DNA from: Sphingomonas lacusdianchii
GTDB taxonomy: Bacteria > Pseudomonadota > Alphaproteobacteria > Sphingomonadales > Sphingomonadaceae
Length of the DNA stretch: 64,000 nucleotides
Assembly: GCF_022664395.1 (NCBI RefSeq)
Contig: NZ_JAKRET010000002.1
Span: forward strand, 124,001-188,000
Direction: 5' to 3'
The position numbers were made by a program, and so were the translations under genes. Positions 54,601 to 63,972 of the stretch are shown here, one piece after another. Below the pieces are notes generated by a model. The model had not been told where the DNA came from and made no database searches. It was given only the letters and a program-made list of their open reading frames with translations. How positions within the stretch are numbered: the first letter of the stretch is position 1; every line of letters begins with the position of its first letter.

Positions 54601-55830
54601 ACCGGCATCGAATTGTTCGACCTGTCCGGCCCGGTCGCGGTCGGTGCCGACGTGTCCGGGCGCCTTGCCGACCCGCGCATCCGTGGCGTCGTCCGCTCGA
54701 GCGGCGCGCGCATCGAAAGCGCGATCACCGGCACCGTGCTGACCGGCGTCGAGGCGCAGGGCCGCTTCGACGGATCGCGGCTGGTGATCGATCGCTTCGC
54801 CGCCAGCGACGGGCGGCAGGGGCGGGTGACCGGCACCGGCGCATTCGAATTCGCCTCGGTGCGCGGCTTCGGCATCGACCTGTCGCTCAACGCCGATCGC
54901 GCGCGGCTCATCAACACCGATTCGATCGGCGCGACCGTCACCGGCCCGATCGCGATCCGCAGCGACGGCGCGGGCGGCACCATCTCCGGACAGGTGCGGA
55001 TGGACGGCAGCCGCTATCGCCTCGGCCGCGCCACCGCCACCGCGCCGCTGCCGCGCCTCAATATCCGCGAGATCAACCGCCCCGATGGCGACGACGAGAG
55101 CGCCGCCGCCGTCGTGCCGTGGAAGCTCGACCTGAAAGCCCGCGCCCCGGGCGGGCTGATCGTCACCGGCCTCGGCCTGACCAGCGAATGGTCCGCCGAC
55201 CTTGCCATCACCGGCGAGCCGACCAATCCGATCATCAACGGCCGCGCCGATCTGGTCCGCGGCGATTATGAATTTGCCGGCCGCGAATTCCGTGTCGATC
55301 GCGGCGTGTTGCGCTTCAACGGCGAAAGCCCCGCCGACCCCGCGCTCGACATCGTCGCCGCCGCCGACACGCAGGGGTTGAACGCGACGATCCGCGTCGC
55401 CGGCACCGCGACCCGCCCCGAAATCAGTTTCCAGAGCGTGCCGGCCCTGCCCGAGGACGAACTGCTGTCGCGGCTGCTGTTCGGCACCTCGATCACCAAT
55501 CTGTCGGCGCCCGAAGCGTTGCAACTCGCCGCCGCCGTCGCCGCGCTCCAGAATGGCGAGGGTGGTCTCAACCCGATCAATGCCGTCCGCCGTGCGGCCG
55601 GCCTCGACCGCCTGCGCATCCTGCCCGCCGATCCGCAGACGGGGCAGGGGACGTCGGTCGCGGCCGGCAAATATCTGACGCGGCGTTTCTATGCCGAAAT
55701 CGTCACCGACGGGCAGGGCTATTCCGCCACCCGCATCGAGTTCCAGGTGACCCGCTGGCTGTCGCTATTGGCGTCGATTTCGACGCTGGGCCGCCAGAGC
55801 ACCAACGTGCGCATTTCGCGGGACTACTAG
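51676..55830 (+). CDS. tamB: TamB translocation/assembly protein
   Basis: A 1384-residue AsmA-like protein anchored by an N-terminal membrane segment (about residues 20-38, FVQLVAAIVIAIAGLLVVID). The long body is beta-rich (taco-like groove), and the C-terminal DUF490 domain includes PALPEDELLSRLLFGTSITN. The start is a TTG overlapping the tamA TGA. The pair forms a periplasm-spanning unit with TamA. Length and domain layout are normal for TamB. Confidence 0.95.
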   Translation: MTEAPADTAPGPKRRIGWGRRFVQLVAAIVIAIAGLLVVIDTGPGHRLIANKIATLKPANGMRYRIGRIDGSIYRKARLIDVRIYDPKGLVLRAPVADLDWRPWEFWSNRLAITSLTIPRAILAKLPQPNPTGRKSPILPSFDIRIGRLSVERLELAKAVTGTARVGRLAGQADIRSGRALVDLALDIANSDRLRLRLDAEPDRDRFDVDLRARGVADGLLATASGIRRPLSVEVSGDGRWAAWDGRAVADAGRARLLDLTLGVRAGRYTLGGTLAPSTLLQGKLQRLTAPQVRVTGSATFANRQIDGVLALRSPALALEADGIVDLGTSAFRDLRLRARLLRPTALFPNMTGRDIELRAILDGEFATARFDYRLRAARLAFDQTGFEQVVAAGQGRFSKAPVIVPVRLAAARVTGVGDVAGGILRNLSVTGKLAVGTRTLVGNDLIVRSDKLNGRIMLTLDLTTGRYEVGISGALQRYLIPGLGLVDVQTRLTAVPIPGGGTRIVGRGLAQVRRLDNGFFRSLTQGLPRIETGLERGRDGILYLRGLRLTSPGLTLSGNGYRRRDGTFHFEGSGRQATYGPVQLVLDGNISKPTLDLRFASPNATLGLADVIAHLDPTPEGFAYRAAGGSRLGPFTANGRILLPSGGTARIAVDELEVSGTRANGAIDIVEDGFLGQLNVDGGGIAGTIAFRPQGSDQRIDIALDATRARLGAAGMVRRGRLEAGIVLAEGGTTLDATFTAQGFRRGQLSIARLAGSAKLVDGVGEVRAAIAGSRGRAFSIQSVTQVATDSYTISAEGTLDRRPLKLETPAVLRREGEGWRLAPTRFSLAGGTATVGGAFGATASELTLDVARMPLAVLDIGYPGLGLGGTASGKIAYALTGDTPSGRVDMMIRGLSRSGLVLSSTPIDVGIAAVLDANRAGVRAVMASGGKTIGRAQARLAPLGQGDLATRIANAPLIAQLRYGGPADTLWRLTGIELFDLSGPVAVGADVSGRLADPRIRGVVRSSGARIESAITGTVLTGVEAQGRFDGSRLVIDRFAASDGRQGRVTGTGAFEFASVRGFGIDLSLNADRARLINTDSIGATVTGPIAIRSDGAGGTISGQVRMDGSRYRLGRATATAPLPRLNIREINRPDGDDESAAAVVPWKLDLKARAPGGLIVTGLGLTSEWSADLAITGEPTNPIINGRADLVRGDYEFAGREFRVDRGVLRFNGESPADPALDIVAAADTQGLNATIRVAGTATRPEISFQSVPALPEDELLSRLLFGTSITNLSAPEALQLAAAVAALQNGEGGLNPINAVRRAAGLDRLRILPADPQTGQGTSVAAGKYLTRRFYAEIVTDGQGYSATRIEFQVTRWLSLLASISTLGRQSTNVRISRDY

Positions 55831-55845
55831 TCCCCTCGACTCACT

Positions 55846-55896
55846 CCGTTCGGTTCGAGCAGCTTCGAGCTTGTCGAGAAGCGTCCGTCGAGAACG
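55846..55896. repeat. GTTCGAGCAGCTTCGAG repeat, half copy
   Basis: CCGTTCGGTTCGAGCAGCTT and on to GAGAAGCGTCCGTCGAGAAC match the reverse complement of the right arm at 9195-9245 almost base for base, but only one arm is present here. It lies 16 bases after tamB. Confidence 0.8.
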
Positions 55897-56050
55897 CGCC
55901 ACCGCCCTTTCCTACAAACCGGCGGACGGTCAGAATGCCCGCGCTCTTTGACACGTCCAGCCCATCAATGCCTTCTCGACGTTGCTCGAAGCAAACGGGG
56001 GAAAAGTTACTTACGCAGGAAAGCCACACACCGCACAAACCGTGCACGAA

Positions 56051-56069
56051 TGTGAACTTCGTGAACTTT
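56051..56069. repeat. GTGAACTTC-GTGAACTTT tandem repeat, second copy
   Basis: The same 19 bases as at 13871-13890 lie 8 bases before the end of the phosphatase gene on the opposite strand. The 246-base gap 55831-56076 holds only these repeats. Confidence 0.75.
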
Positions 56070-56076
56070 GACCCGC

Positions 56077-57030
56077 TCAAACCACCGCGCGCACCGGCAC
56101 GGCCGCGCTGTACAGGCTCTTGCCCGCCTCGTCGCGCAGGTCGAACGACAACAGGTCGCCCGCCACCTGCACCATGCCGAATCCGGCCGCCGCGCGGCAG
56201 AAGCGCGTGCCTTCGACCGGCGATACCGGCCGCGCCTCCATGCCCCCGCCGCACTGGATCATGTCGATCCCGTCGCGGCGGATATGCTGCAGGTCATGGT
56301 CGTGCCCGGCGATATAGGCCTGCACACCGTGCCGATTCAGGATCGGTAGCACCTGCGCGATGATCTCCGGCTGATCGCCATGGCCGCTGCCGCCCGAGCG
56401 GATCGGATGGTGGCCGGTGACCAGCTTCCATTTCGCCCGCGACTGCGACAGCGCATGGTCGAGCCACGCCAGCTGCGCCTTCGTATCCTGCGACCGGGTA
56501 TTGCTCCCGATCAGGCCGTCATTGTCGCGATAGCGCCCGACGAAGGGCGAGGTGTCGATCGCGAACAGATCGGCATCGGCGCGGACCAGCGCCGCATCGG
56601 CGACCTGATAATAGCGCGCCGGCATCCGCCACCGCTTGCTGCGCGTCGCATAGTCGAGCTGCGCCTGCGGATTGCCGCGATAGTCATGATTGCCGAGCAG
56701 GGCATACCACGGCACCTGCAACGCCGGGTGAGTATAGACCCCCTCGAACACCGACTGCCATAGCGGGTCGTCGACCGACGCCACCCCGTCGCTGTAGAAA
56801 TTGTCGCCGATCGCCAGCACGAAGTCGCTCCGCGCCGCCGCCGCCGCCCGACCCATCGCCGCCGCGACATGATGCTGTTCCGGCGTGTCGCGGCCCCAGT
56901 CGCCGAGCACGGCGAAGGTCGCGCCTTTCGGCTGCTTCTCTCGCGCCGCGGCGGCGGGCGGTACGGTCAGCCCGGCGGCCCCGACGGCGAACCCGCTCAA
57001 CAATGTCCGGCGGTCGAGAAGGATGGTCAT
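56077..57030 (-). CDS. Tat-exported metallophosphoesterase (purple acid phosphatase-like)
   Basis: A 317-residue calcineurin-like phosphatase. The twin-arginine signal is DRRTLLSGFAVGAAGLTV at the N-terminus. Metal-binding motifs in order are GDWGRD, GDNFYSDG, GNHDYRG, GHHPIRSG and GHDHDLQ, giving a dinuclear site. The C-terminal beta-sheet with FCRAAAGFGMVQV resembles acid phosphatases of the ACP5 type. It probably releases phosphate in the periplasm. No pho genes are adjacent. Confidence 0.93.
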   Translation of the reverse strand: MTILLDRRTLLSGFAVGAAGLTVPPAAAAREKQPKGATFAVLGDWGRDTPEQHHVAAAMGRAAAAARSDFVLAIGDNFYSDGVASVDDPLWQSVFEGVYTHPALQVPWYALLGNHDYRGNPQAQLDYATRSKRWRMPARYYQVADAALVRADADLFAIDTSPFVGRYRDNDGLIGSNTRSQDTKAQLAWLDHALSQSRAKWKLVTGHHPIRSGGSGHGDQPEIIAQVLPILNRHGVQAYIAGHDHDLQHIRRDGIDMIQCGGGMEARPVSPVEGTRFCRAAAGFGMVQVAGDLLSFDLRDEAGKSLYSAAVPVRAVV

Positions 57031-57348
57031 GCGGGCAGGTCCTGCTGGCGGGTTGGTGGGAAGCGATAAGACACGGGGATGTGACGTTTCTGTGGCAGGC
57101 GCTGCGGTTGCGGTCGGTGGCAGTGTCGCCTGAACGTAACCGCCGGATCTCTGCCGCGCGCCGATGGGGACTTTCGATCGAACATGGTCGCCCGCACTCT
57201 TCGACGCTTTTGGCGTCTTTTCCTTCTCCCGGCGGGAGAGGGTGGGAACGGCCCAGCCGCGAAAGGGTGAGGTGATTCTTCAGCGGTTGCCGCCGAACCC
57301 CGACCGCGCGAGCCGTCGGTCCCGGTCAAGCCTCAACGGGCAAGGAAA

Positions 57349-57376
57349 AAGGCGCCGGGATCGCTCCCGACGCCTT
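57349..57376 (-). terminator. Likely terminator of glnA
   Basis: On the minus strand, AAGGCGTCGGGA pairs with TCCCGGCGCCTT (one mismatch) across a four-base loop and is followed by TTTCC. It is about 110 bases after glnA. The rest of the 456-base gap 57031-57486 has further hairpins (57393-57411, CGACGTGG/CCACGTCG) but no ORF that I can support. Confidence 0.75.
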
Positions 57377-57486
57377 TCTCATCTCTGCGCGACGTGGCCA
57401 AGCCACGTCGTCGGTCCTCGCCCTGAGGCGAGGCCGGCCGACAGCGCGTATGGCGCTTTGCGCCACCGGCTGTCGGCACGACAGCC

Positions 57487-58899
57487 TTACGCGCTGTAGT
57501 ACATGTCATATTCGACCGGGCTCGGGGTCATTTCCCAGCGAGCCACTTCGCCGCGCTTGATCTCGATATAGGCTTCGATCTGGTCCTTCGAGAACACGTC
57601 GCCCTTCAGCAGATAGTCGTAATCGGCTTCGAGGCTGTCGAGCGCTTCGCGCAAGCTACCGCACACGGTCGGGACCTGCGCGAGTTCTGCCGGCGGCAGG
57701 TCGTACAGGTTCTTGTCCATCGCCTCGCCCGGATGGATCTTGTTCTGGATGCCGTCGAGGCCGGCCATCATCAGCGCCGCATAGGCGAGATACGGATTGG
57801 CCATCGCGTCGGGGAAGCGGACTTCGACGCGCTTCGACTTGGGACCCGTGCCGTACGGGATGCGGCACGATGCCGAACGGTTGCGCGCCGAATAGGCGAG
57901 CAGCACCGGCGCTTCGTAACCCGGGACCAGGCGCTTGTAGCTGTTGGTCGTCGGGTTGGTGAAGGCGTTCACCGACTTCGCATGCTTGATGATGCCGCCG
58001 ATGAAATACAGGCACATGTCCGACAGGCCGGCATAGCCGTCGCCGGCGAACAGCGGCGACCCGCCGTTCCAGATCGAGAAGTGGGTGTGCATGCCCGAGC
58101 CGTTATCTTCCTTGATCGGCTTCGGCATGAACGTCGCGGTCTTGCCATAGGCATGGGCGACCTGATGCACGACATACTTGTAGATCTGCATGCGATCGGC
58201 GGTCGTGGTCAGCGTGCCGAAGGTCAGGCCCAGTTCGTGCTGCGCGGCGGCGACTTCGTGGTGATGCTTGTCGCAGGGCAGGCCCATTTCGAGCATGGTG
58301 CTGACCATCTCGCCACGGATGTCGACGGCCGAGTCGACCGGTGCGACCGGGAAATAGCCGCCCTTGGCGCGGGGACGGTGGCCCATATTGCCGGCTTCGT
58401 ACTCACGACCCGAATTGCCCGGCAGTTCGATGTCGTCGATCTTGTAATAGCTGGTCGAATAGCTGTTCTCGAACCGGACGTCGTCGAACATGAAGAATTC
58501 GGCTTCCGGGCCGACATAGACGGTGTCGCCGATGCCGGTGGTCTTCAGATACGCCTCGGCGCGCTTCGCGGTCGAGCGCGGGTCGCGGGCATAGAGTTCG
58601 CCGGTCGACGGCTCGACCACGTCACAGAAGATGACCAGCATCGGCGTCGCCGAGAACGGATCGGTATAGACCGCGTCCAGATCAGGCTTGAGCACCATGT
58701 CGGACTCGTTGATCGCCTTCCAGCCCTCGATCGACGAACCGTCGAACATCAGGCCGTCGGTCAGCTCGTCCTCGCCCAGGATCGACGCGACCATGGTGAG
58801 GTGCTGCCACTTGCCCTTGGGATCGGTGAAGCGAAGATCGATCCATTCGATCTCCTCGTCCTTCACGCGCTTCAGGATGGTGCTGGCGGAAGTAGCCAT
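57487..58899 (-). CDS. glnA: Glutamine synthetase, type I
   Basis: Glutamine synthetase of 470 residues makes glutamine from glutamate, ammonia and [12 protein letters not shown] (near residue 50), the catalytic region [40 protein letters not shown] and the adenylylation Tyr399 in NLYDLPP are all present. The ATG at 58899 ([16 protein letters not shown]) follows AAAGGGCAGTTTTCG. It lies 89 bases after glnB in a glnBA operon. Confidence 0.98.
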   Translation of the reverse strand: MATSASTILKRVKDEEIEWIDLRFTDPKGKWQHLTMVASILGEDELTDGLMFDGSSIEGWKAINESDMVLKPDLDAVYTDPFSATPMLVIFCDVVEPSTGELYARDPRSTAKRAEAYLKTTGIGDTVYVGPEAEFFMFDDVRFENSYSTSYYKIDDIELPGNSGREYEAGNMGHRPRAKGGYFPVAPVDSAVDIRGEMVSTMLEMGLPCDKHHHEVAAAQHELGLTFGTLTTTADRMQIYKYVVHQVAHAYGKTATFMPKPIKEDNGSGMHTHFSIWNGGSPLFAGDGYAGLSDMCLYFIGGIIKHAKSVNAFTNPTTNSYKRLVPGYEAPVLLAYSARNRSASCRIPYGTGPKSKRVEVRFPDAMANPYLAYAALMMAGLDGIQNKIHPGEAMDKNLYDLPPAELAQVPTVCGSLREALDSLEADYDYLLKGDVFSKDQIEAYIEIKRGEVARWEMTPSPVEYDMYYSA

Positions 58900-58988
58900 C
58901 GAAAACTGCCCTTTCTGATTAAACCCCGCATTCCGACGCAACGTATCGTGCCGGAACGCCCCTCGATTCGAAACTTTGCTGCGCTGCG

Positions 58989-59414
<426 letters not shown>

Positions 59415-59501
59415 CTACGATCATCGGGGATTTGGTCGGGGGTGTCGATATTGCCCGCAGAAGGGGCAGGGTGCCGGTTTTTCGGGCAGCGATTTTGAGA
59501 A

Positions 59502-59636
59502 ATCCTCCCCGGCACGGGGAGGGGGACCATGCGCAGCATGGTGGAGGGGGGCCTCCTCCTCCACGACGGTTGCGTTTTGCGGAAACCCCCCTCCACCAGC
59601 CTGCGGCTGGTCCCCATCCCCGTGCCGGGGAGGAAT
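59502..59636. repeat. CCTCCCCG palindromic repeat, copy 5
   Basis: ATCCTCCCCGGCACGGGGAG at the left and CCCCGTGCCGGGGAGGAAT at the right bound a 135-base palindrome between the end of map (stop 59637) and the glnB upstream region. It is the best preserved copy and ends right at the map stop codon. Confidence 0.9.
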
Positions 59637-60464
59637 TTACAGATACGGCGGCTTCGTGTAGCCCTTCGGACTGAGCGTAAAGATCTCGCAGCCATCCTCG
59701 GTAATGCCGATCGAATGTTCGAACTGCGCCGACAGCGAGCGGTCGCGGGTCACCGCCGTCCAGCCATCGTCGAGCATCTTCACGTCGGGCCGGCCGATAT
59801 TGATCATCGGCTCGATGGTGAAGAACATGCCCGGCCGCAGCTCCGGCCCGGTCCCTGGACGGCCGGCATGGATCACTTCCGGCGCGTCATGGAACAGCCG
59901 GCCCAGGCCGTGGCCGCAGAAATCGCGGACCACGCCATAGCGGTGCGATTCGGCATTGCGCTGGATCGCGTGCGCGACATCACCCATCCGGTTGCCGGGC
60001 TTCGCCTGTTCGATACCGATCATCAGGCATTCATAGGTCACGTCGACCAGCTTGCGCGCCTTGATCGGCACATTGCCGACCAGATAGGTGCGGCTGCTGT
60101 CGCCATGCCAGCCGTCGAGCAGCGGGGTGACGTCGATATTGGCGATGTCACCGTCCTTCAGCGTCCGGTCCGACGGGATGCCATGGCATACGACATGGTT
60201 GATCGAGATGCAGGTCGAATGTGCATAGCCGCGATAGCCGAGCGTCGCGGGCACCGCGCCGCCCTCGCGCATCAGGCGGAAGATGATCGCGTCCAGCTCG
60301 GCAGTGGTGACGCCCGGTACGACATGCGGCGTAATCTCGTCGAGAATATGCGCGGCCAGCCGCCCGGCGCGGCGCATCCCTTCGAACCCGGCGGCATCGT
60401 GCAGCTTGATCGCGCCGGTCCGGGCCAGCGGCATATCGGTGGTGACGGTCTGATATTCGGTCAT
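59637..60464 (-). CDS. map: Methionine aminopeptidase, type I
   Basis: A 275-residue methionine aminopeptidase (MetAP I) removing initiator methionine. Metal ligands appear in DVTPLLDGWHGDSSRTY (two Asp), CGHGLGRLFHDAP (His), EPMINIG and FEHSIGITEDG. No N-terminal zinc-finger extension. ATG 60464 (MTEYQTVTTD) is preferred to one three codons upstream; neither has a clear Shine-Dalgarno. Confidence 0.96.
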   Translation of the reverse strand: MTEYQTVTTDMPLARTGAIKLHDAAGFEGMRRAGRLAAHILDEITPHVVPGVTTAELDAIIFRLMREGGAVPATLGYRGYAHSTCISINHVVCHGIPSDRTLKDGDIANIDVTPLLDGWHGDSSRTYLVGNVPIKARKLVDVTYECLMIGIEQAKPGNRMGDVAHAIQRNAESHRYGVVRDFCGHGLGRLFHDAPEVIHAGRPGTGPELRPGMFFTIEPMINIGRPDVKMLDDGWTAVTRDRSLSAQFEHSIGITEDGCEIFTLSPKGYTKPPYL

Positions 60465-60516
60465 TACGCCCATATAAGCGAGGAAGTGGTGCTAGGCGAG
60501 GGTGGGCCGCCACGCT

Positions 60517-61284
60517 ATGTCCGCGCGCATGACCGACCGCATCTGGACCGCCGCTTTGATCGTCATCGGTGACGAAATCCTGTCCGGCCGGACGCAGGAC
60601 AAGAATATCGCGCAGTTGGCCAGCTGGCTGAACGTGCAGGGCATAAGGCTGGGCGAGGTCCGCGTCGTCGCCGATCGCGAGGAAGCGATCGTCGAGGCGG
60701 TCAACATCCTGCGCGCGCGCAACGATTATGTCTTCACCACCGGCGGCATCGGCCCGACCCATGACGACATCACCGTCGACTCGATCGCGGCGGCGCTGGG
60801 CGTGCCGGTCATCGTCCATCCCAAGGCACGCGCGATCCTCGAAGCCTATTACGAGACGCGCGGCGGCTTGACCGACGCCCGGTTGCGCATGGCACGGGTG
60901 CCCGAGGGCGGCGACTTGATTGAAAACCGCATGTCGGGAGCGCCGGGCATCCGTATCGGCAACATCTTCATCATGGCCGGCGTGCCGCATATCGCCGCCG
61001 CGATGCTCGACAGCCTTACGGGCACGCTGGAGGGCGGCCGGCCGGTCGTCTCGGCGACGCTCGGCTGCTGGGTCGGCGAAAGCGAGGTTGCCGACATCCT
61101 GCGCGACGTCGAGCGCGCGCATGACGGCGTCGCGATCGGCAGCTACCCGTTCTTTCGCGAAGGTCGCACCGGCGCGAACTTCGTCGTGCGCGCCACCGAT
61201 ACGGCCGTGGTCGACGCGTGTATCGCCGATCTGGCCGAGCGGTTGCGCACCGCCGGGCGCGAGCCGGTGACTGGCGGAATCTGA
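60517..61284 (+). CDS. Molybdopterin-binding (CinA-like) protein, stand-alone domain
   Basis: A 255-residue MoCF-type domain as in the N-terminal half of CinA. ALIVIGDEILSGRTQDKNIA, TTGGIGPTHDDITVDSIAAA and ENRMSGAPGIRIGN are family signatures. The nicotinamide-deamidase (PncC) C-terminal half is absent. CinA N-domains act as ADP-ribose/NAD pyrophosphatases in characterised cases. The gene diverges from map with 52 bases between them. A start at 60529 is an alternative. Confidence 0.88.
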   Translation: MSARMTDRIWTAALIVIGDEILSGRTQDKNIAQLASWLNVQGIRLGEVRVVADREEAIVEAVNILRARNDYVFTTGGIGPTHDDITVDSIAAALGVPVIVHPKARAILEAYYETRGGLTDARLRMARVPEGGDLIENRMSGAPGIRIGNIFIMAGVPHIAAAMLDSLTGTLEGGRPVVSATLGCWVGESEVADILRDVERAHDGVAIGSYPFFREGRTGANFVVRATDTAVVDACIADLAERLRTAGREPVTGGI

Positions 61285-61352
61285 GCGAAGCCCAGTTGCA
61301 AGGCCGCCGTCCTCCCGATATGTCGGACTAATAACCCATCAGGAGAGCGACG

Positions 61353-62282
61353 TTGGCTAACGCCCCGACCCGCATCGCGTTGGCCGGTATCGGCAAGATC
61401 GCGCGCGACCAGCATATCCCGCACATTGCCGCCAGCCCCGATTTCGAACTGGTCGCCGCCGTCACCGGCCACAGCGCGCCCGAGGGCGTGCCCGGCTTCA
61501 GGACGATCGCCGAGATGATGGCATCGGTGCCCGATGTACAGGCGATCTCGATCTGCACCCCGCCGCGCGGCCGGCTGAACCTGATCCAGCAGGCGCTCGA
61601 CCACGGGCTCGACGTCATGATCGAAAAGCCGCCCGCCGCGACCCTGTCCGAGGCGCAGGCCTTTGCGAAGGCCGCCGAAGCGGCCGGCAAGCTGTTGTTC
61701 GCGACATGGCATTCGCGCGAGGCCGCCGCCGTGGAGCCGGCGCGTGCATGGCTCGCCGAGCGCACCATCCGCCGGGTCGAGGTCAATTGGAAGGAAGACG
61801 TCCGCGTCTGGCATCCGGGACAGGCATGGATCTGGGAACCGGGCATCGGCGTGTTCGATCCGGGCATCAACGCGCTGTCGGTCATCACCCGTATCCTGCC
61901 GCGCCCGTTGCTGCTCGACGCCGCCGAACTACGCTTCCCGTCGAACCGTGACGCGCCGATCGCCGCCGATCTCGACTTCACCGACACCGCCGGGGTGCCA
62001 GTGCGAGTCGAATTCGATTTCGACCAGACCGGACCGCAGACGTGGGACATCGATGTCGAAACCGACAACGGCCATCTGAAGCTGTCGATGGGCGCATCGC
62101 AGATGGCGGTCGACGGGGTCGCGGTCGACGTCGGCGACGAACCCGAATATGCCCGCCTCTATCGCCGCTTCGCCGAATGCCTGCGCGACCGGGTGAGCGA
62201 CGTGGACCTGTCGCCTTTCGTCCATGTCAACGACGCGTTCCTGCTGGGCCGCCGGGTGACGGTGGGGGAATTCAGCGAGTAA
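61353..62282 (+). CDS. L-arabinose / D-galactose 1-dehydrogenase (Gfo/Idh/MocA)
   Basis: A 309-residue NAD(P) sugar dehydrogenase. It resembles the alphaproteobacterial L-arabinose 1-dehydrogenase closely by eye: GIGKIARDQHIPHIAASPDF, EKPPAATLSEA, NWKEDVRVWHPGQAWIWEPG and GVFDPGINALSVITRILPRP. The enzyme oxidises arabinose or galactose to the lactone, the first step of the non-phosphorylating pathway; no other pathway gene is present. The start is a TTG after AGGAGAGCGACG. It overlaps the convergent plsC-like gene by 11 bases at its 3' end. Confidence 0.92.
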   Translation: MANAPTRIALAGIGKIARDQHIPHIAASPDFELVAAVTGHSAPEGVPGFRTIAEMMASVPDVQAISICTPPRGRLNLIQQALDHGLDVMIEKPPAATLSEAQAFAKAAEAAGKLLFATWHSREAAAVEPARAWLAERTIRRVEVNWKEDVRVWHPGQAWIWEPGIGVFDPGINALSVITRILPRPLLLDAAELRFPSNRDAPIAADLDFTDTAGVPVRVEFDFDQTGPQTWDIDVETDNGHLKLSMGASQMAVDGVAVDVGDEPEYARLYRRFAECLRDRVSDVDLSPFVHVNDAFLLGRRVTVGEFSE

Positions 62283-63015
62283 CGACCGGTCCGCGCGCCA
62301 TCGCATCGGCGATGGCGTCGCGGGCGCGGCCGGCGACCGCCTTGCGCCCCAGTCCGGCCGGATCGAACGGCGGCAGGAACTGGATCGTCAGCCCGATCCG
62401 GCCCGGTCGCGCGAGGATACGCGCGGCATTGGTCGTGCCCGGTTCGTCGCCGATCCACGCGACCTCGTGCGCATCGCCGTAATCGAGATAGACCGGCTGC
62501 ACCCGCAGGCCCGGCGGCGGCGGATCGATCGCACCGAGCAGCGCGGCCTTGAACGGCAGCAATTCGCCCGGATGTGCCGTCGTCCCTTCCGGAAACACCG
62601 TCACCGGATGATCGGCGAGCAGCGCCTGCCGTAGCGTATCGATCTGCCGCGCTACCCCCAGCCGGTCGCCGCGGTCGACAAACAACGTGCGGTTGAGCGT
62701 ACACAGCCACCCGACCAGTGGCGCATCGCGCAATTCGCCCTTTGCGACGAACGCGCTGCCGCTGGCCCCGGCAATGGCAAGAATGTCGATCCAGCTCTGG
62801 TGATTGGCGAGATACAGCACGTCGCGCGCGACCGGCGTGCCGATCACGGTCGTCCGTACCCCCACCACCCGGGCAATCGCTCCGAGGAAGCGCGGTGGCC
62901 ATGGCGAGCGCAACCGCACCATTCGCCAGAGGCCATGCAGTATCAGGTAGAGAAGCAGTGTCGCCAGCATCGCTGCCGCACGCGCCGTCAATCGCAGGCG
63001 CGCGCCGGGCGACAT
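62272..63015 (-). CDS. plsC: Lysophospholipid acyltransferase (1-acyl-sn-glycerol-3-phosphate acyltransferase-like)
   Basis: A 247-residue membrane acyltransferase. Block I NHQSWID and block III FPEGTT are conserved; an N-terminal membrane segment (AAMLATLLLYLILHGLWRMV) is present. It produces phosphatidic acid from lysophosphatidic acid or is a related enzyme, for instance in ornithine-lipid synthesis; the exact substrate is uncertain. It begins four bases after fur and is probably co-transcribed with it. Confidence 0.88.
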   Translation of the reverse strand: MSPGARLRLTARAAAMLATLLLYLILHGLWRMVRLRSPWPPRFLGAIARVVGVRTTVIGTPVARDVLYLANHQSWIDILAIAGASGSAFVAKGELRDAPLVGWLCTLNRTLFVDRGDRLGVARQIDTLRQALLADHPVTVFPEGTTAHPGELLPFKAALLGAIDPPPPGLRVQPVYLDYGDAHEVAWIGDEPGTTNAARILARPGRIGLTIQFLPPFDPAGLGRKAVAGRARDAIADAMARGPVVTR

Positions 63016-63019
63016 GCGA

Positions 63020-63442
63020 TCAGCCCTTGCGTTCGAGGCTGACGCCGTAAAGTTCCATACGGTGATCGACGAGGCGGAAGCCGAGGCGCTCGGCGATCTG
63101 CTTCTGCAGCAATTCCAGTTCGGGATCGACGAACTCGATGACCCGCCCGCTTTCGACGTCGATCAGATGGTCGTGATGCGCTTCGGGTGCCGGCTCGTAC
63201 CGGGCGCGCCCGTCGCCGAAATCATGGCGGTCGAGAATGCCGGCCTCTTCGAACAGGCGGACGGTGCGATACACTGTCGCGATCGAAATGCCCGGATCGA
63301 TCGCCGATGCCCGCTCATAGACCTTCTCGACATCGGGATGGTCGTCGGCTTCGGACAGCACGCGTGCGATCACGCGGCGCTGTTCGGTGATGCGCAGCCC
63401 TTTTTGTTGGCACAATGCTTCGAGGTCGATCTTGCGGGGCAT
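63020..63442 (-). CDS. fur: Fur family transcriptional regulator
   Basis: A 140-residue Fur-type regulator. ITEQRRVIARVLSEADDHPD and ISIATVYRTVRLFEEAGIL form the winged helix, and HHDHLIDVESGRVIEF is the metal-binding region. The usual CxxC structural zinc pair is absent (DVES at the position), as in alphaproteobacterial Fur/Mur. ATG 63442 (MPRKIDLEALC) is taken in place of a longer frame. It may sense iron or manganese. It leads a unit with plsC. Confidence 0.93.
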   Translation of the reverse strand: MPRKIDLEALCQQKGLRITEQRRVIARVLSEADDHPDVEKVYERASAIDPGISIATVYRTVRLFEEAGILDRHDFGDGRARYEPAPEAHHDHLIDVESGRVIEFVDPELELLQKQIAERLGFRLVDHRMELYGVSLERKG

Positions 63443-63558
63443 GCGGTCCTGTACGTCCAGAGGAGGTGCGCCGACACTAACGCGCCCTGCCGCCGAGTGA
63501 AAGCCGCTAAGTGGCGTCGGGGCCGTCATCGGTCCGAACCGACGCGGCCCCGCGCGGA

Positions 63559-63972
63559 TCAACGCGTGCGGCGTTGCGTGCCCAGACCGATTTTCTTCGC
63601 CAGCGTGCGACGCTGTTCGGCATAGTTGGGCGCGACCATCGGATAGTCGGCGGGCAGGTTCCACTTGGCGCGATATTGTTCGGGCGTAAGATTGTAATGC
63701 GTCATCAGGTGACGCTTGAGCATCTTGAGCTTCCGTCCATCCTCCAGACAGACGATGAAGTCGGGCTTCACCGACGCGCGCACTGGCACCGCCGGTTCGG
63801 CGGGCGGGGCGACGGGTTCGGCCGGCGTGCCGAGGTCGTTCAAGGCGTCGTGTACGCTGCGGATCAGGACGGCGATATCGCCGACATCGACATGATTATT
63901 CCCGACATGCGCCGCCACGATGTCCGCGGTCAGGGCAATGAGCGTGTCGTCGCGCTCCGCGTGGATGTCCAT
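63559..63972 (-). CDS. MucR/Ros family transcriptional regulator
   Basis: A 137-residue Ros/MucR-type regulator. The zinc-finger-like motif is C75-x2-D78-x9-H88-x3-H92 (CLEDGRKLKMLKRHLMTH), with Asp replacing the second Cys as in several family members. DYPMVAPNYAEQRRTLAKKI closes the domain. These proteins control exopolysaccharide and cell-cycle genes in alphaproteobacteria. The last stop lies in the 115-base gap to fur. Confidence 0.93.
   Translation of the reverse strand: MDIHAERDDTLIALTADIVAAHVGNNHVDVGDIAVLIRSVHDALNDLGTPAEPVAPPAEPAVPVRASVKPDFIVCLEDGRKLKMLKRHLMTHYNLTPEQYRAKWNLPADYPMVAPNYAEQRRTLAKKIGLGTQRRTR

Noticed and set aside
57031..57486. Small ORFs in the gap between the phosphatase and glnA
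   Set aside because: They show no ribosome-binding site or conserved motif; the region is explained by hairpins including the glnA terminator.
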